In this document: positions 1 to 7,214 of the stretch, in pieces
Numbering within the stretch: position 1 is the stretch's first letter
Layout of the letters: each line of letters starts with the position of its first letter
The notes under the pieces: generated by a model
The model's database searches: none
What the model was told of the DNA's origin: nothing
The model's input: only the letters and a program-made list of their open reading frames with translations
Translations under genes and position numbers: made by a program
From: JAEUTH01 sp044230205
Lineage (GTDB): Bacteria; Bacteroidota; Bacteroidia; AKYH767-A; OLB10
Reading direction: 5' to 3'
Length of the DNA: 22,291 nucleotides
NCBI GenBank assembly: GCA_044230205.1
Contig: JBGARN010000076.1
Coordinates: forward strand, 1 to 22,291

Positions 1-1097
1 AACTATTAAGCAACATTATTGCATATCTCGAAACTTTTGCACCGCTTCACTACCAGGAAAACTATGACAATTCAGGCCTGATAACCGGACATGGTGAAAT
101 GAAAATAAAAAATGCACTGATTGCTCTTGATTGTACAGAGGAGGTAATTGATGAGGCAATTGAGAAACAATGCAACCTTGTAATAGCACATCACCCCATT
201 GTATTCAGCGGTTTGAAAAAGATAAACGGCAAGAATTACGTGGAACGCACCATCATCAAGGCTATTAAAAACGACATTGCTATTTATGCCATACACACCA
301 ATCTGGATAATGTATACAATGGCGTTAATGCTAAAATTTGTGAAGTGCTGGGCCTTATAAATTGTAAAGTATTGGCACCTAAAAGCAACCTGTTAAAAAA
401 GCTGGTAACATTTGTACCTTCTACCCATGCTGAAACTATCAGGCGCGTGCTATTTGAAGCTGGCGCAGGAAATATTGGTAATTATGATCAATGCAGCTTT
501 AATATTGACGGAACAGGAACTTTTAGAGGAAATCAAAATACCAATCCGCATGTTGGTAAAAAAGGTACCCGCCATAGCGAACCTGAAGTGAGAATTGAGG
601 TTATCTTCGATTCAGTATTGCAGTCAGGCATCCTCAAGGCTCTTACCATAGCACATCCCTATGAGGAAGTGGCTTATGATGTCTATGCGCTTGAGAATAC
701 CTATCAACATGTAGGGTCAGGAATGATTGGTGAATACAAATCTGATATGACTGAAAAAGAGTTCCTAAAACACCTTAAAGCTAAATTACAAACCGATTGT
801 ATCCGCCACACTAAATTGCTCAATAAGAAAGTGAAGCGGGTAGCAGTTTGTGGTGGGTCCGGCAGCTTCCTGTTGCCAAATGCGATTGCTGCCGGTGCAC
901 AGTTTTTTGTGACTGCCGATTACAAATACCACCAGTTTTTTGATGCAGAAAACAAAATTGTAATTGCAGATACCGGTCATTACGAAAGCGAACAATTTAC
1001 GAAACAATTGATCTTCGACTTGTTAAATCGAAATTTTAATACATTTGCGCTCCATTTAACAACCGTTAATACAAATCCCATTAATTATTTTTCGTAA
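1..1097 (+). CDS. NIF3-family dinuclear metal-centre protein (5' truncated by window edge)
   Basis: The reading frame is open from base 3, well upstream of the first ATG at 99. The upstream codons give a typical NIF3 N-terminus (a YLETFAPLHYQENYDNSGL-like stretch), so the true start lies before the window. Metal-ligand motifs of the family are visible: the HH pair at 189-194 (IAHHPIVFSG), the HTNLDN segment near 295-310, and the C-terminal GHYESEQF segment near 975-1000. About 400-700 encodes the PII/CutA-like insertion found in longer YqfO-type members (ends HPYEEVAYDVYAL). The family forms hexameric rings with two metals per subunit; the physiological reaction is not settled, and GTP cyclohydrolase annotations by homology are unreliable. 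The stop codon overlaps the next ATG (TAATG at 1095-1099), implying translational coupling with the zinc-ribbon gene. Confidence 0.93.
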   Translation, partial: LLSNIIAYLETFAPLHYQENYDNSGLITGHGEMKIKNALIALDCTEEVIDEAIEKQCNLVIAHHPIVFSGLKKINGKNYVERTIIKAIKNDIAIYAIHTNLDNVYNGVNAKICEVLGLINCKVLAPKSNLLKKLVTFVPSTHAETIRRVLFEAGAGNIGNYDQCSFNIDGTGTFRGNQNTNPHVGKKGTRHSEPEVRIEVIFDSVLQSGILKALTIAHPYEEVAYDVYALENTYQHVGSGMIGEYKSDMTEKEFLKHLKAKLQTDCIRHTKLLNKKVKRVAVCGGSGSFLLPNAIAAGAQFFVTADYKYHQFFDAENKIVIADTGHYESEQFTKQLIFDLLNRNFNTFALHLTTVNTNPINYFS

Positions 1098-2302
1098 TGG
1101 CAGTTAAAAAAGTTCTGAAAAAAGCAGTTGCAAAAAAGCCTGCTAAAGCAGTTTCAAAAAAGGCAGCAGTAAAGAAAACTGTTGCCACAAAATCACCGGC
1201 TAAAAAAGCTGCCAGTAAGGCAACTATCAAAAAAAGTGCAACATCAAAAACACCAGCCAAAAAAACAGCAGCCCCTAAAAAAACAGCCCCCGGAAAAAGT
1301 GTAACAAAAAGTACATCGCCAGCGGTAAAAAAATCTACAATTAAGACAGATACTTCAGATAAAAAAATGCTTACAAAGAGTAATTCAAAAACAAGTTCGA
1401 AAAAGTTTGCTGACGAAAAGAATAAAAAAGAAGCAGCACCTGCACCCAAACCGGTAAAAAAAGAGGATCCGGTACGCATTTCACGTAATATCAAATTAAA
1501 AAATGACCCTACAGCTATTTTAAAAGCAATCCCAAAAGAGGAGATTAAAGCTTTTACCCGCACCGATAAGCAAAACTTTACGGTAAAGGAAAAGTTGCAG
1601 GCACTTTACTACCTGCAGCAGCTTGATTCGCGTGTTGATGAAATAAAAATTATCAGGGGCGAATTGCCAATGGAAGTGGCCGATTTGCAGGATGAAGTTG
1701 AAGGGCTTAAAACCAGAATTGGCAACTTTAATGATGAAATCGCTTCCCTTCAGGAAATGATTGCAAAAAAGAAACAAGCTATAAAAGATTCAAATGCTCA
1801 GATCAAAAAATATGAAGCTCAGCAAATGAATGTTAAGAATAATCGCGAGTATGATTCTCTTAATAAGGAAATTGAATTTCAGCAATTGGAAATTCAATTG
1901 TCAGAAAAGCGCATTAAAGAATATACGTTTGAACTGAATCAGAAAAACCAGGAGTTAGACTTAACTAACCAGGATCTTGAAGAACGCTCAAAAGCACTTA
2001 CGCAAAAGCAAAATGAACTGGAAGTTATAATTGGCGAAACGCAAAAGGAGGAAGAACGTATGCTGGATGAAGCTGCAAAGGCTGAAAAACTTATCGATGC
2101 CAGTCTGCTTTCGGCATACAAACGCATAAGGGGCAGTATGATTAACGGCCTGGCTGTTGTAAAGATTCATCGTGATGCCTGCGGAGGTTGCTTCAATAAA
2201 ATTCCGCCACAGATGCAGCTCGAAATTGGTCAGCGCAAAAAAGTAACCATTTGTGAACACTGCGGTCGCATATTGGTAGATTCCAATATTAATGATTGGT
2301 AA
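1097..2302 (+). CDS. Coiled-coil C4 zinc-ribbon protein with H1-like Lys/Ala-rich N-terminal extension
   Basis: The protein has 401 residues. Residues 1-115 or so are low complexity, rich in Lys, Ala, Thr, Ser and Pro, with AKKP/KKTA-type motifs resembling histone H1 tails. Residues about 160-340 are a long charged heptad-like coiled coil. The C-terminus has four cysteines, C362/C365 (DACGGCFNK) and C386/C389 (ICEHCGR), forming a zinc ribbon of the COG1579/zf-RING_7 kind. Family members are usually about 240-260 residues and lack this extension, which looks like an added nucleic-acid-binding tail. Function is unknown; binding of DNA or RNA is an inference from charge and the zinc ribbon. The start overlaps the NIF3 stop codon, a neighbour pairing common in Bacteroidota. 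The long A-tracts in the 5' part would be prone to slippage, but the frame is intact. Confidence 0.9.
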   Translation: MAVKKVLKKAVAKKPAKAVSKKAAVKKTVATKSPAKKAASKATIKKSATSKTPAKKTAAPKKTAPGKSVTKSTSPAVKKSTIKTDTSDKKMLTKSNSKTSSKKFADEKNKKEAAPAPKPVKKEDPVRISRNIKLKNDPTAILKAIPKEEIKAFTRTDKQNFTVKEKLQALYYLQQLDSRVDEIKIIRGELPMEVADLQDEVEGLKTRIGNFNDEIASLQEMIAKKKQAIKDSNAQIKKYEAQQMNVKNNREYDSLNKEIEFQQLEIQLSEKRIKEYTFELNQKNQELDLTNQDLEERSKALTQKQNELEVIIGETQKEEERMLDEAAKAEKLIDASLLSAYKRIRGSMINGLAVVKIHRDACGGCFNKIPPQMQLEIGQRKKVTICEHCGRILVDSNINDW

Positions 2303-2328
2303 CAATTAGAAATTGAACAGATATTGTT

Positions 2329-2361
2329 AAAAGGATTTCAAAGTTTGAAATCCTTTTTTTT
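2329..2361 (+). terminator. Intrinsic terminator after the NIF3/zinc-ribbon pair
   Basis: A perfect 13-bp stem (2329-2341 with 2345-2357, arms AAAAGGATTTCAA and TTGAAATCCTTTT) with a 3-nt loop runs into a T-tract to 2361. It begins 26 bp after the zinc-ribbon stop codon. It lies inside a longer possible reading of the next gene, which argues that translation of that gene starts after it, at 2372. Confidence 0.85.
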
Positions 2362-2371
2362 ATTTTCCACA

Positions 2372-3850
2372 ATGTTAAAACTGCTTATCCCCATTTTGTT
2401 GCTGTTAACAGGCACTGTAAGAGCTGCCATTGATTTTAATCAGAATATTTCCAGCATACAAAATGAGATTTTTAACCTGCGGTTTGATAAAGCTCGTAAA
2501 ATGATTGAGGCTGAAAAAAAACTGCGGCCTCAAAACACAGCTGTAATTGCCTGCGAAAGCACCCTCGATTTTTTCAGGGCCTTTCTTTCTGAGCAGCAAT
2601 CTGACTTTGACCGAATAAAGGAATTATCGTCATCCAGGCTAAGCATTATCGAAAAAGAAAATCCTTCATCTCCCTTCTACCTTCATATGCAGGCGGAAAT
2701 TATTTTTCAGCGTGCTATAATGAAAGCTTTAAATGGAGAAACACTTAGTGCAGGACTTGATACCCGCAAGGCATTTAAAATGTTTGAGGAAAATCATGAA
2801 AAATATCCTGGTTTTAAGCCTACACTGAAAGGGCTTGGGCTTTTGCATGTCATGATTGGTTCAATACCTCAGAACTACAGGTGGATTGCAAACCTTGCCG
2901 GCTTAAGTGGAACTATAAACCAGGGCATTGCTGAATTAAAAGATCTTGTAAATGAAACAGTGTCCAACAAGGAACAAGCCTACCTGAAGAATGAAACTCT
3001 TTTAATCCTGATATATATAGAATGTCACTATGGCAAAAATATGAGCCATGCGTATGAACTGATGAAGCTTTATGATAATGATAACAACTCTCAACTCGTC
3101 ACTTTTTCCATTGCAAACCTGTATGCTATGGATGGAAAAAATGAGTTGTTGCTTGAAACATTATCTAAACTCAAATATGATCCTGAAGCATATCCATTAC
3201 ATTACCTTAAGTTTATGATGGGAATGGGCCGGATTAATAAACTTGATCTTTCTGCTGCCGACCATTTTTCAAGATTTGTTGATGGTTGCCGTTGCAACAG
3301 GTTTGTAAAATCGGCCTATCAGAAAATTGCATGGTCAGCACTGATCAATAATGATACAGCTGCATATAATAAGTATATGAAGGTTTTACTGACCGCAGGA
3401 TCAGATTTTACGGATGAAGATAAACATGCACAAGCAGAAGCCAAAGCAGGCATTCGGCCAAATATACATTTGCTGAAAGCCCGATTGTTGTTTGACGGTG
3501 GATATTATCTTCAGTCGCTTGAGTTATTGTCAGGCATACCTCCCGAGGATCTGAATTCCCAAAAAGATAAAATAGAGTATGTTTACCGTACAGCACGTAA
3601 TTTTGATTTGCTTAATCAAAAGCAACGTGCAATTACATTTTACAATAACACTATTACTATTGGAGGCACAAGTACATATTACTTTGCTGCCAATGCTGCA
3701 CTTAATATTGCACAGATTTATGAAACACAGAAAGACACTTCTAATGCCATAGCATTTTATAAGAAATGTCTTGAAATGCGTAATCACGAATATCAAAACA
3801 GTATTGACCAAAAAGCAAAAGCCGGCCTTAACAGGTTAGGTGCTGATTAA
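2372..3850 (+). CDS. Exported TPR-like repeat protein of unknown function
   Basis: The reading frame can be extended to a TTG at 2324, but that would place an intrinsic terminator inside the coding sequence. The ATG at 2372 immediately yields a clean signal peptide (MLKLLIPILLLLTGTVRA, then AIDFNQ), so I choose it; the protein is then 492 residues. The rest is mostly helical, with TPR-like helix pairs. Examples are the C-terminal segments around ARLLFDGGYYLQSLELLSG and AALNIAQIYETQKDTSNAIAFYKKCLEM, which fit the TPR pattern, and weaker ones earlier. No enzymatic motif is visible. Such proteins usually act as scaffolds in the periplasm. The downstream methyltransferase follows after 38 bp on the same strand and may be co-transcribed. 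Exported location and TPR fold are well supported; the role is unknown. Confidence 0.82.
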   Translation: MLKLLIPILLLLTGTVRAAIDFNQNISSIQNEIFNLRFDKARKMIEAEKKLRPQNTAVIACESTLDFFRAFLSEQQSDFDRIKELSSSRLSIIEKENPSSPFYLHMQAEIIFQRAIMKALNGETLSAGLDTRKAFKMFEENHEKYPGFKPTLKGLGLLHVMIGSIPQNYRWIANLAGLSGTINQGIAELKDLVNETVSNKEQAYLKNETLLILIYIECHYGKNMSHAYELMKLYDNDNNSQLVTFSIANLYAMDGKNELLLETLSKLKYDPEAYPLHYLKFMMGMGRINKLDLSAADHFSRFVDGCRCNRFVKSAYQKIAWSALINNDTAAYNKYMKVLLTAGSDFTDEDKHAQAEAKAGIRPNIHLLKARLLFDGGYYLQSLELLSGIPPEDLNSQKDKIEYVYRTARNFDLLNQKQRAITFYNNTITIGGTSTYYFAANAALNIAQIYETQKDTSNAIAFYKKCLEMRNHEYQNSIDQKAKAGLNRLGAD

Positions 3851-3888
3851 TTCAGCTGTACAATTATGGTGTATCATATAGACAAGGT

Positions 3889-4530
3889 ATGAATTTTATA
3901 GATTTAAAGCTTGAACAATATATTGAACAGCATACAGATGCAGAACCTGGTTTGTTGCAAAAACTTAACCGCGATACGTATGCACATGTACTGCAACCAC
4001 GAATGCTTTCTGGGCATTTACAGGGACGCATATTGTCTATGTTAAGCAAAATGATAAAACCAAAACAGGTTCTTGAAATCGGAACATTTACAGGATATTC
4101 CGCATTGTGTTTAGCAGAAGGTTTAGCAGAAGGCGGCTTGCTGCATACAATTGATGTAAACGAGGAATTAACAGACATGGTAAGGAAATATGTAGATGAA
4201 TCTGTTTACAAAAACAATATTAAAATTTACACTGGTAATGCACTTGAAATAATCCCTGAGTTGAATTACACTTTTGATCTTGTATTTATTGATGCTGACA
4301 AAGAGAATTACAGCACTTACTATGACTTGGTATTTCCTAAATTAGTTAAGGGCGGATTTATTATTGCAGATAATGTGCTGTGGAGCGGGAATGTGATTAA
4401 GAATGCTGATGAACAGGATGATGAAACTGAACATATTGTTGCCTTTAACACCAAAATACAAAATGATAAAAGAGTTAACAATGTGCTTATCCCTGTGCGG
4501 GATGGTTTGATGATTTGTCAAAAAAATTAA
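3889..4530 (+). CDS. Class I SAM-dependent O-methyltransferase (catechol OMT-like)
   Basis: The protein has 213 residues, the usual length for bacterial members of the Methyltransf_3 (PF01596) family. The SAM-binding motif I is VLEIGTFTGYSALCLAEGL, starting at residue 61. The acidic end of strand 2 is HTIDVNEE, and the metal/SAM-proximal FIDADKENY carries D135 and D137. An ADNVLWSGNV segment, typical of the family, follows. The family transfers a methyl group from SAM to catechol-type or related hydroxyls, usually with a divalent cation; the substrate here cannot be read from sequence. It is a cytosolic enzyme with no signal peptide. It lies between the TPR-like gene (38 bp upstream) and the deacetylase-like gene (105 bp downstream). 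No strong promoter is visible immediately upstream. Confidence 0.92.
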   Translation: MNFIDLKLEQYIEQHTDAEPGLLQKLNRDTYAHVLQPRMLSGHLQGRILSMLSKMIKPKQVLEIGTFTGYSALCLAEGLAEGGLLHTIDVNEELTDMVRKYVDESVYKNNIKIYTGNALEIIPELNYTFDLVFIDADKENYSTYYDLVFPKLVKGGFIIADNVLWSGNVIKNADEQDDETEHIVAFNTKIQNDKRVNNVLIPVRDGLMICQKN

Positions 4531-4635
4531 CAGCTTTATTATTGCAGATTGCAGCTTGCACTTTACAATATATACACGGAATAGTGGTTGAATATAAATT
4601 AAAAGTACTCTAATAAATCCTGCCCTTTTACTTTG

Positions 4636-5946
4636 ATGCTACTCGTTTATATACCACACCTAACATCCCGACTGGAGTATATTTTCAATTTGCTACTAAA
4701 AGATTTGCTGGGTTTGGAATATAAGTTTACTCATGACATTGCCGGATTTAAAAATTATACAGAAAGCAAAATCAGTTATGCACCTCAGCCGGTTGACAGC
4801 GAATTATTTTTTAAGAGTACTGCACTTTTATTGGAAAACACAATTTATGAAGTGCCTGTTCATGTAACTGATTGGCAGGGATTACCTGTATTTTTTCAAA
4901 CTACAGATTCAGAAATTCCATTTGATTTATTTGCTGCTTCATTTTACCTGGTATGCAGGTATGAAGAATATTTGCCTTTTGAACCCGACAGCCATGGCAG
5001 ATATCAGGCTATCAATTGCCTTGCCTATAAAAATGGTTTTCTGCATCGACCGGTGGTTAATCATTATGCTGGCATACTTAAAAACGAGCTTTCAAAAAAA
5101 TTCGCGGATCTCAAATTTGCTGAAATTAAAACTCAATTCATTTCAACAGTTGATATTGATAATGCATATGCCTACACCGGTAAGGGAATTTTACGTACAA
5201 CAGCGGCCCTTACACGCTCATTGATAGAAGGCAATTTTATTGATATAAAAAAAAGAACAAGTACAGTACTTGGAAAATCGCATGATCCGTTTGATACCTA
5301 CAACTATTATTTTCTATTTCAGGAAAAATACGGGTTTAAATCCATCTTCTTTTTCCTGGTAGGCAACCTGGCAAAATTTGATCGTAATCTGCCACACACA
5401 AGTAAACAATATCGTGAACTGATTAAACAAATTTCCGTTAAAGCCGATATCGGATTACATCCTTCCTATTCCTCCGCAACAAATTTGTCACAGCTTAAAA
5501 TTGAAAAAGAACGACTTGAAAATAGTTCAGGAAAAAAAGTGTTATGCAGCAGGCAGCATTTTTTAAAAATGCAATTGCCAACTACTTATAATAGACTTCT
5601 GGAGGCTGGCATTACTGATGATTATACAATGGGCTTTGCAGATGAAGTTGGTTTCAGGGCGGGTATTTGTACTACATTCAGTTTTTTCGATTTAAGAGCT
5701 GATAAGACAACTGCATTAAAAGTACACCCTTTTGCAATTATGGATGGCACCTTAAATCAATACATGAACCTAAACATTGAAGAAGCTAAAAATATTACCT
5801 CACAAATTATTGATGAAGTAAAATCAGTAAATGGCACATTCATTAGCTTGTGGCATAATGAAACATTAAGCGAGACCGGAATATGGAAAGGCTGGAGATC
5901 TGTTTTTGAATACACACTTCAATGCATACACACTGCAGAAAAATAA
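4636..5946 (+). CDS. Polysaccharide-deacetylase-like family protein (DUF7033-type N-terminus)
   Basis: The protein has 436 residues from the ATG at 4636; a TTG codon directly before it adds only one residue and is not needed. The N-terminal half (IPHLTSRLEYIFNLLLKDLL..., then FDLFAASFYLVCRYEEYLPF) matches the pattern of a Bacteroidota family whose C-terminal half is a divergent NodB/polysaccharide deacetylase domain. Candidate metal residues are D173/D175 in TVDIDNAY and H275 in GLHPSYSS. SRQHFLKMQLPTTY and LWHNETLSE are further conserved-looking segments. There is no signal peptide, so a cytoplasmic glycan or glycoconjugate precursor is the likely substrate (inference). The next gene begins 1 bp after this stop or overlaps it, depending on the start chosen, so the two are almost certainly co-expressed. 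Confidence 0.8.
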   Translation: MLLVYIPHLTSRLEYIFNLLLKDLLGLEYKFTHDIAGFKNYTESKISYAPQPVDSELFFKSTALLLENTIYEVPVHVTDWQGLPVFFQTTDSEIPFDLFAASFYLVCRYEEYLPFEPDSHGRYQAINCLAYKNGFLHRPVVNHYAGILKNELSKKFADLKFAEIKTQFISTVDIDNAYAYTGKGILRTTAALTRSLIEGNFIDIKKRTSTVLGKSHDPFDTYNYYFLFQEKYGFKSIFFFLVGNLAKFDRNLPHTSKQYRELIKQISVKADIGLHPSYSSATNLSQLKIEKERLENSSGKKVLCSRQHFLKMQLPTTYNRLLEAGITDDYTMGFADEVGFRAGICTTFSFFDLRADKTTALKVHPFAIMDGTLNQYMNLNIEEAKNITSQIIDEVKSVNGTFISLWHNETLSETGIWKGWRSVFEYTLQCIHTAEK

Positions 5947-5947
5947 A

Positions 5948-6868
5948 TTGACAAGATATTTAAAACATATTGATATTGACAAAGCAAAATGGGATGCTTG
6001 CATAAAAAATGCCCGCAATGGTTTAATTTATGCTAATTCATGGTATCTTGATATAGCGGCACCGGGTTGGGATGCACTAGTAAAAGATAACTATAGTGAA
6101 GTGTTTCCCGTTCCACATAGAACAAAGTTTGGATTGCGCTATGTATATCCCCCTTTTTTTATCCAGCAACTTGGATTATTCTCTGATAAAAAAATTACAG
6201 AAAAAGGCGTCAATGAATTCACAAGTGCTCTTTCTGAGCGATTTAGTTTTATAGAATATTACCTTAATGTGGATAATAATTTTGACATTAAAAACTTTGA
6301 ATCAACTCAAAACATTACTTATCACCTTGCGCTTAATCGAACCTATAATTCAATCTATAATCATTACTCTGATAACCTCAAGCGCAACATTAAAAAGGCT
6401 TCAAATGCAAAGTTTGATATAACTTATTCAATTCCCCCTTATGATTTAATTGAACTGTTTATTGCTAACAGGGGAAGCAGTATTAAAAAAATAAAAGCAT
6501 CAGATTATTCAAGCCTTGTTAAATTGTTAGACAAAGCCAAACAACAAAATGCTCTCATAACCATTGGTGCTATCAAGAATAACAAACTTTGTGGCGGAGC
6601 TCTTTTCCTAAAAAGTAATCACTCATTAATTATGATTTTTTCTGCAACTAATTCCACCGCAAAAAATATTGGTGTTATGCCCTACCTGGTTGACCAGGTT
6701 ATTAAAGAATATTCTGAAACCAATACTATACTTGATTTTGAGGGTTCAAACGACCTTAACCTTGGGCGCTTTTACAAAGGCTTTGGTTCCGAAAAGAAAA
6801 CTTATTTACTAATCAGAAAAAACAATCTCCCTTTACCTATTAAATGGATAAAAAAAGCCAGCCGATAA
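5948..6868 (+). CDS. FemAB/GNAT-like acyltransferase
   Basis: The frame opens at a TTG at 5906 inside the deacetylase gene. The TTG at 5948, 1 bp after that gene's TAA, fits better, because the product then begins LTRYLKHIDIDKAKWDACI, which looks like a natural N-terminus. The protein is about 306 residues. The C-terminal region reads ITIGAIKNNKLCGGALFL, IFSATNSTAKNIGVMPYLVD and ILDFEGSNDLNLGRFYKGFG. This is the pattern of FemAB- or BioF2-type members of the GNAT superfamily, which transfer an amino acid or acyl group to a sugar or peptide. Pairing with a deacetylase-like protein suggests sequential deacylation and acylation of an amino sugar; this is inference. The exact substrate and start codon are uncertain. 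Confidence 0.8.
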   Translation: MTRYLKHIDIDKAKWDACIKNARNGLIYANSWYLDIAAPGWDALVKDNYSEVFPVPHRTKFGLRYVYPPFFIQQLGLFSDKKITEKGVNEFTSALSERFSFIEYYLNVDNNFDIKNFESTQNITYHLALNRTYNSIYNHYSDNLKRNIKKASNAKFDITYSIPPYDLIELFIANRGSSIKKIKASDYSSLVKLLDKAKQQNALITIGAIKNNKLCGGALFLKSNHSLIMIFSATNSTAKNIGVMPYLVDQVIKEYSETNTILDFEGSNDLNLGRFYKGFGSEKKTYLLIRKNNLPLPIKWIKKASR

Positions 6869-6971
6869 AATGACAAAACTATTTTTGAACTGTTAAATCA
6901 GCAGTTTGTCATTAATAATTTTGCATTGGCTAATTAAATTAAGCCGTTTAATAATAAAGAGCAGAAAGTTC

Positions 6972-7003
6972 ATTGATTCGATTCAATTTATTTATTAGTC
7001 TTG
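6972..7003 (+). promoter_or_regulatory. Candidate promoter for first S74 gene
   Basis: ATTG at 6972-6975, a 20-bp spacer and TAGTCTTG at 6996-7003 resemble the Bacteroidota TTTG/TAnnTTTG arrangement with one mismatch in each box. It would give a leader of about 200 nt containing the hairpin at 7111. The second paralogue has a similarly placed candidate. Both are weak matches. Confidence 0.3.
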
Positions 7004-7110
7004 TGTACAATTCTGAATGCATTAATTCATACTTTACTCCACGTTTTTACATCACCCCAGTAATTAATAAACTAATAATTGGATCAGCAGTTAATTTAAT
7101 TTACTCCGAT

Positions 7111-7132
7111 TCAGCTTGCTAACGCAAGTACG
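7111..7132 (+). promoter_or_regulatory. Shared leader hairpin element, copy 1
   Basis: TCAGCTTGCT is followed by AACGCAAGTACG. CTTGC and GCAAG pair around a TAAC loop. The same element, with a 3-nt loop, occurs at 9221-9241 before the paralogous gene, while most other leader sequence differs. It ends 82 bp before the ATG at 7215. Confidence 0.5.
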
Positions 7133-7214
7133 CCACCCAATCCGGCAGCTATACCTGCTGTTGATTTCTCGATTATCCATACCACATTAATCATTAACAT
7201 TAAACTAAAACAAA

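Larger units (their letters stand above)
6869..7214. other. Intergenic leader region of the first S74 gene
   Basis: This 346-bp gap contains no convincing gene. It starts with a loosely paired TGACAAAACT...AGTTTGTCA repeat (6871-6909) lacking a T-tract, so it is at best a weak terminator. A TAATTTTG at 6916-6923 matches the -7 consensus, but no good -33 partner is present. A weaker promoter candidate lies at 6972-7003. A small hairpin element shared with the next paralogue is at 7111-7132. Confidence 0.6.

Noticed and set aside
1081..1563. 160-codon hydrophobic frame on the minus strand
   Set aside because: It is the shadow of the Lys/Ala-rich tail: AAA codons read as TTT (Phe) on the other strand.
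4624..4636. TTACTTTG just before the deacetylase start as a -7 box
   Set aside because: One base off the consensus and directly abutting the ATG, leaving no room for a transcription start upstream of the codon.
6871..6909. Terminator after the FemAB-like gene
   Set aside because: The outer TGACAAA/TTTGTCA pairing needs a bulge and competes with an inner AACTG/CAGTT pairing, and no T-tract follows.
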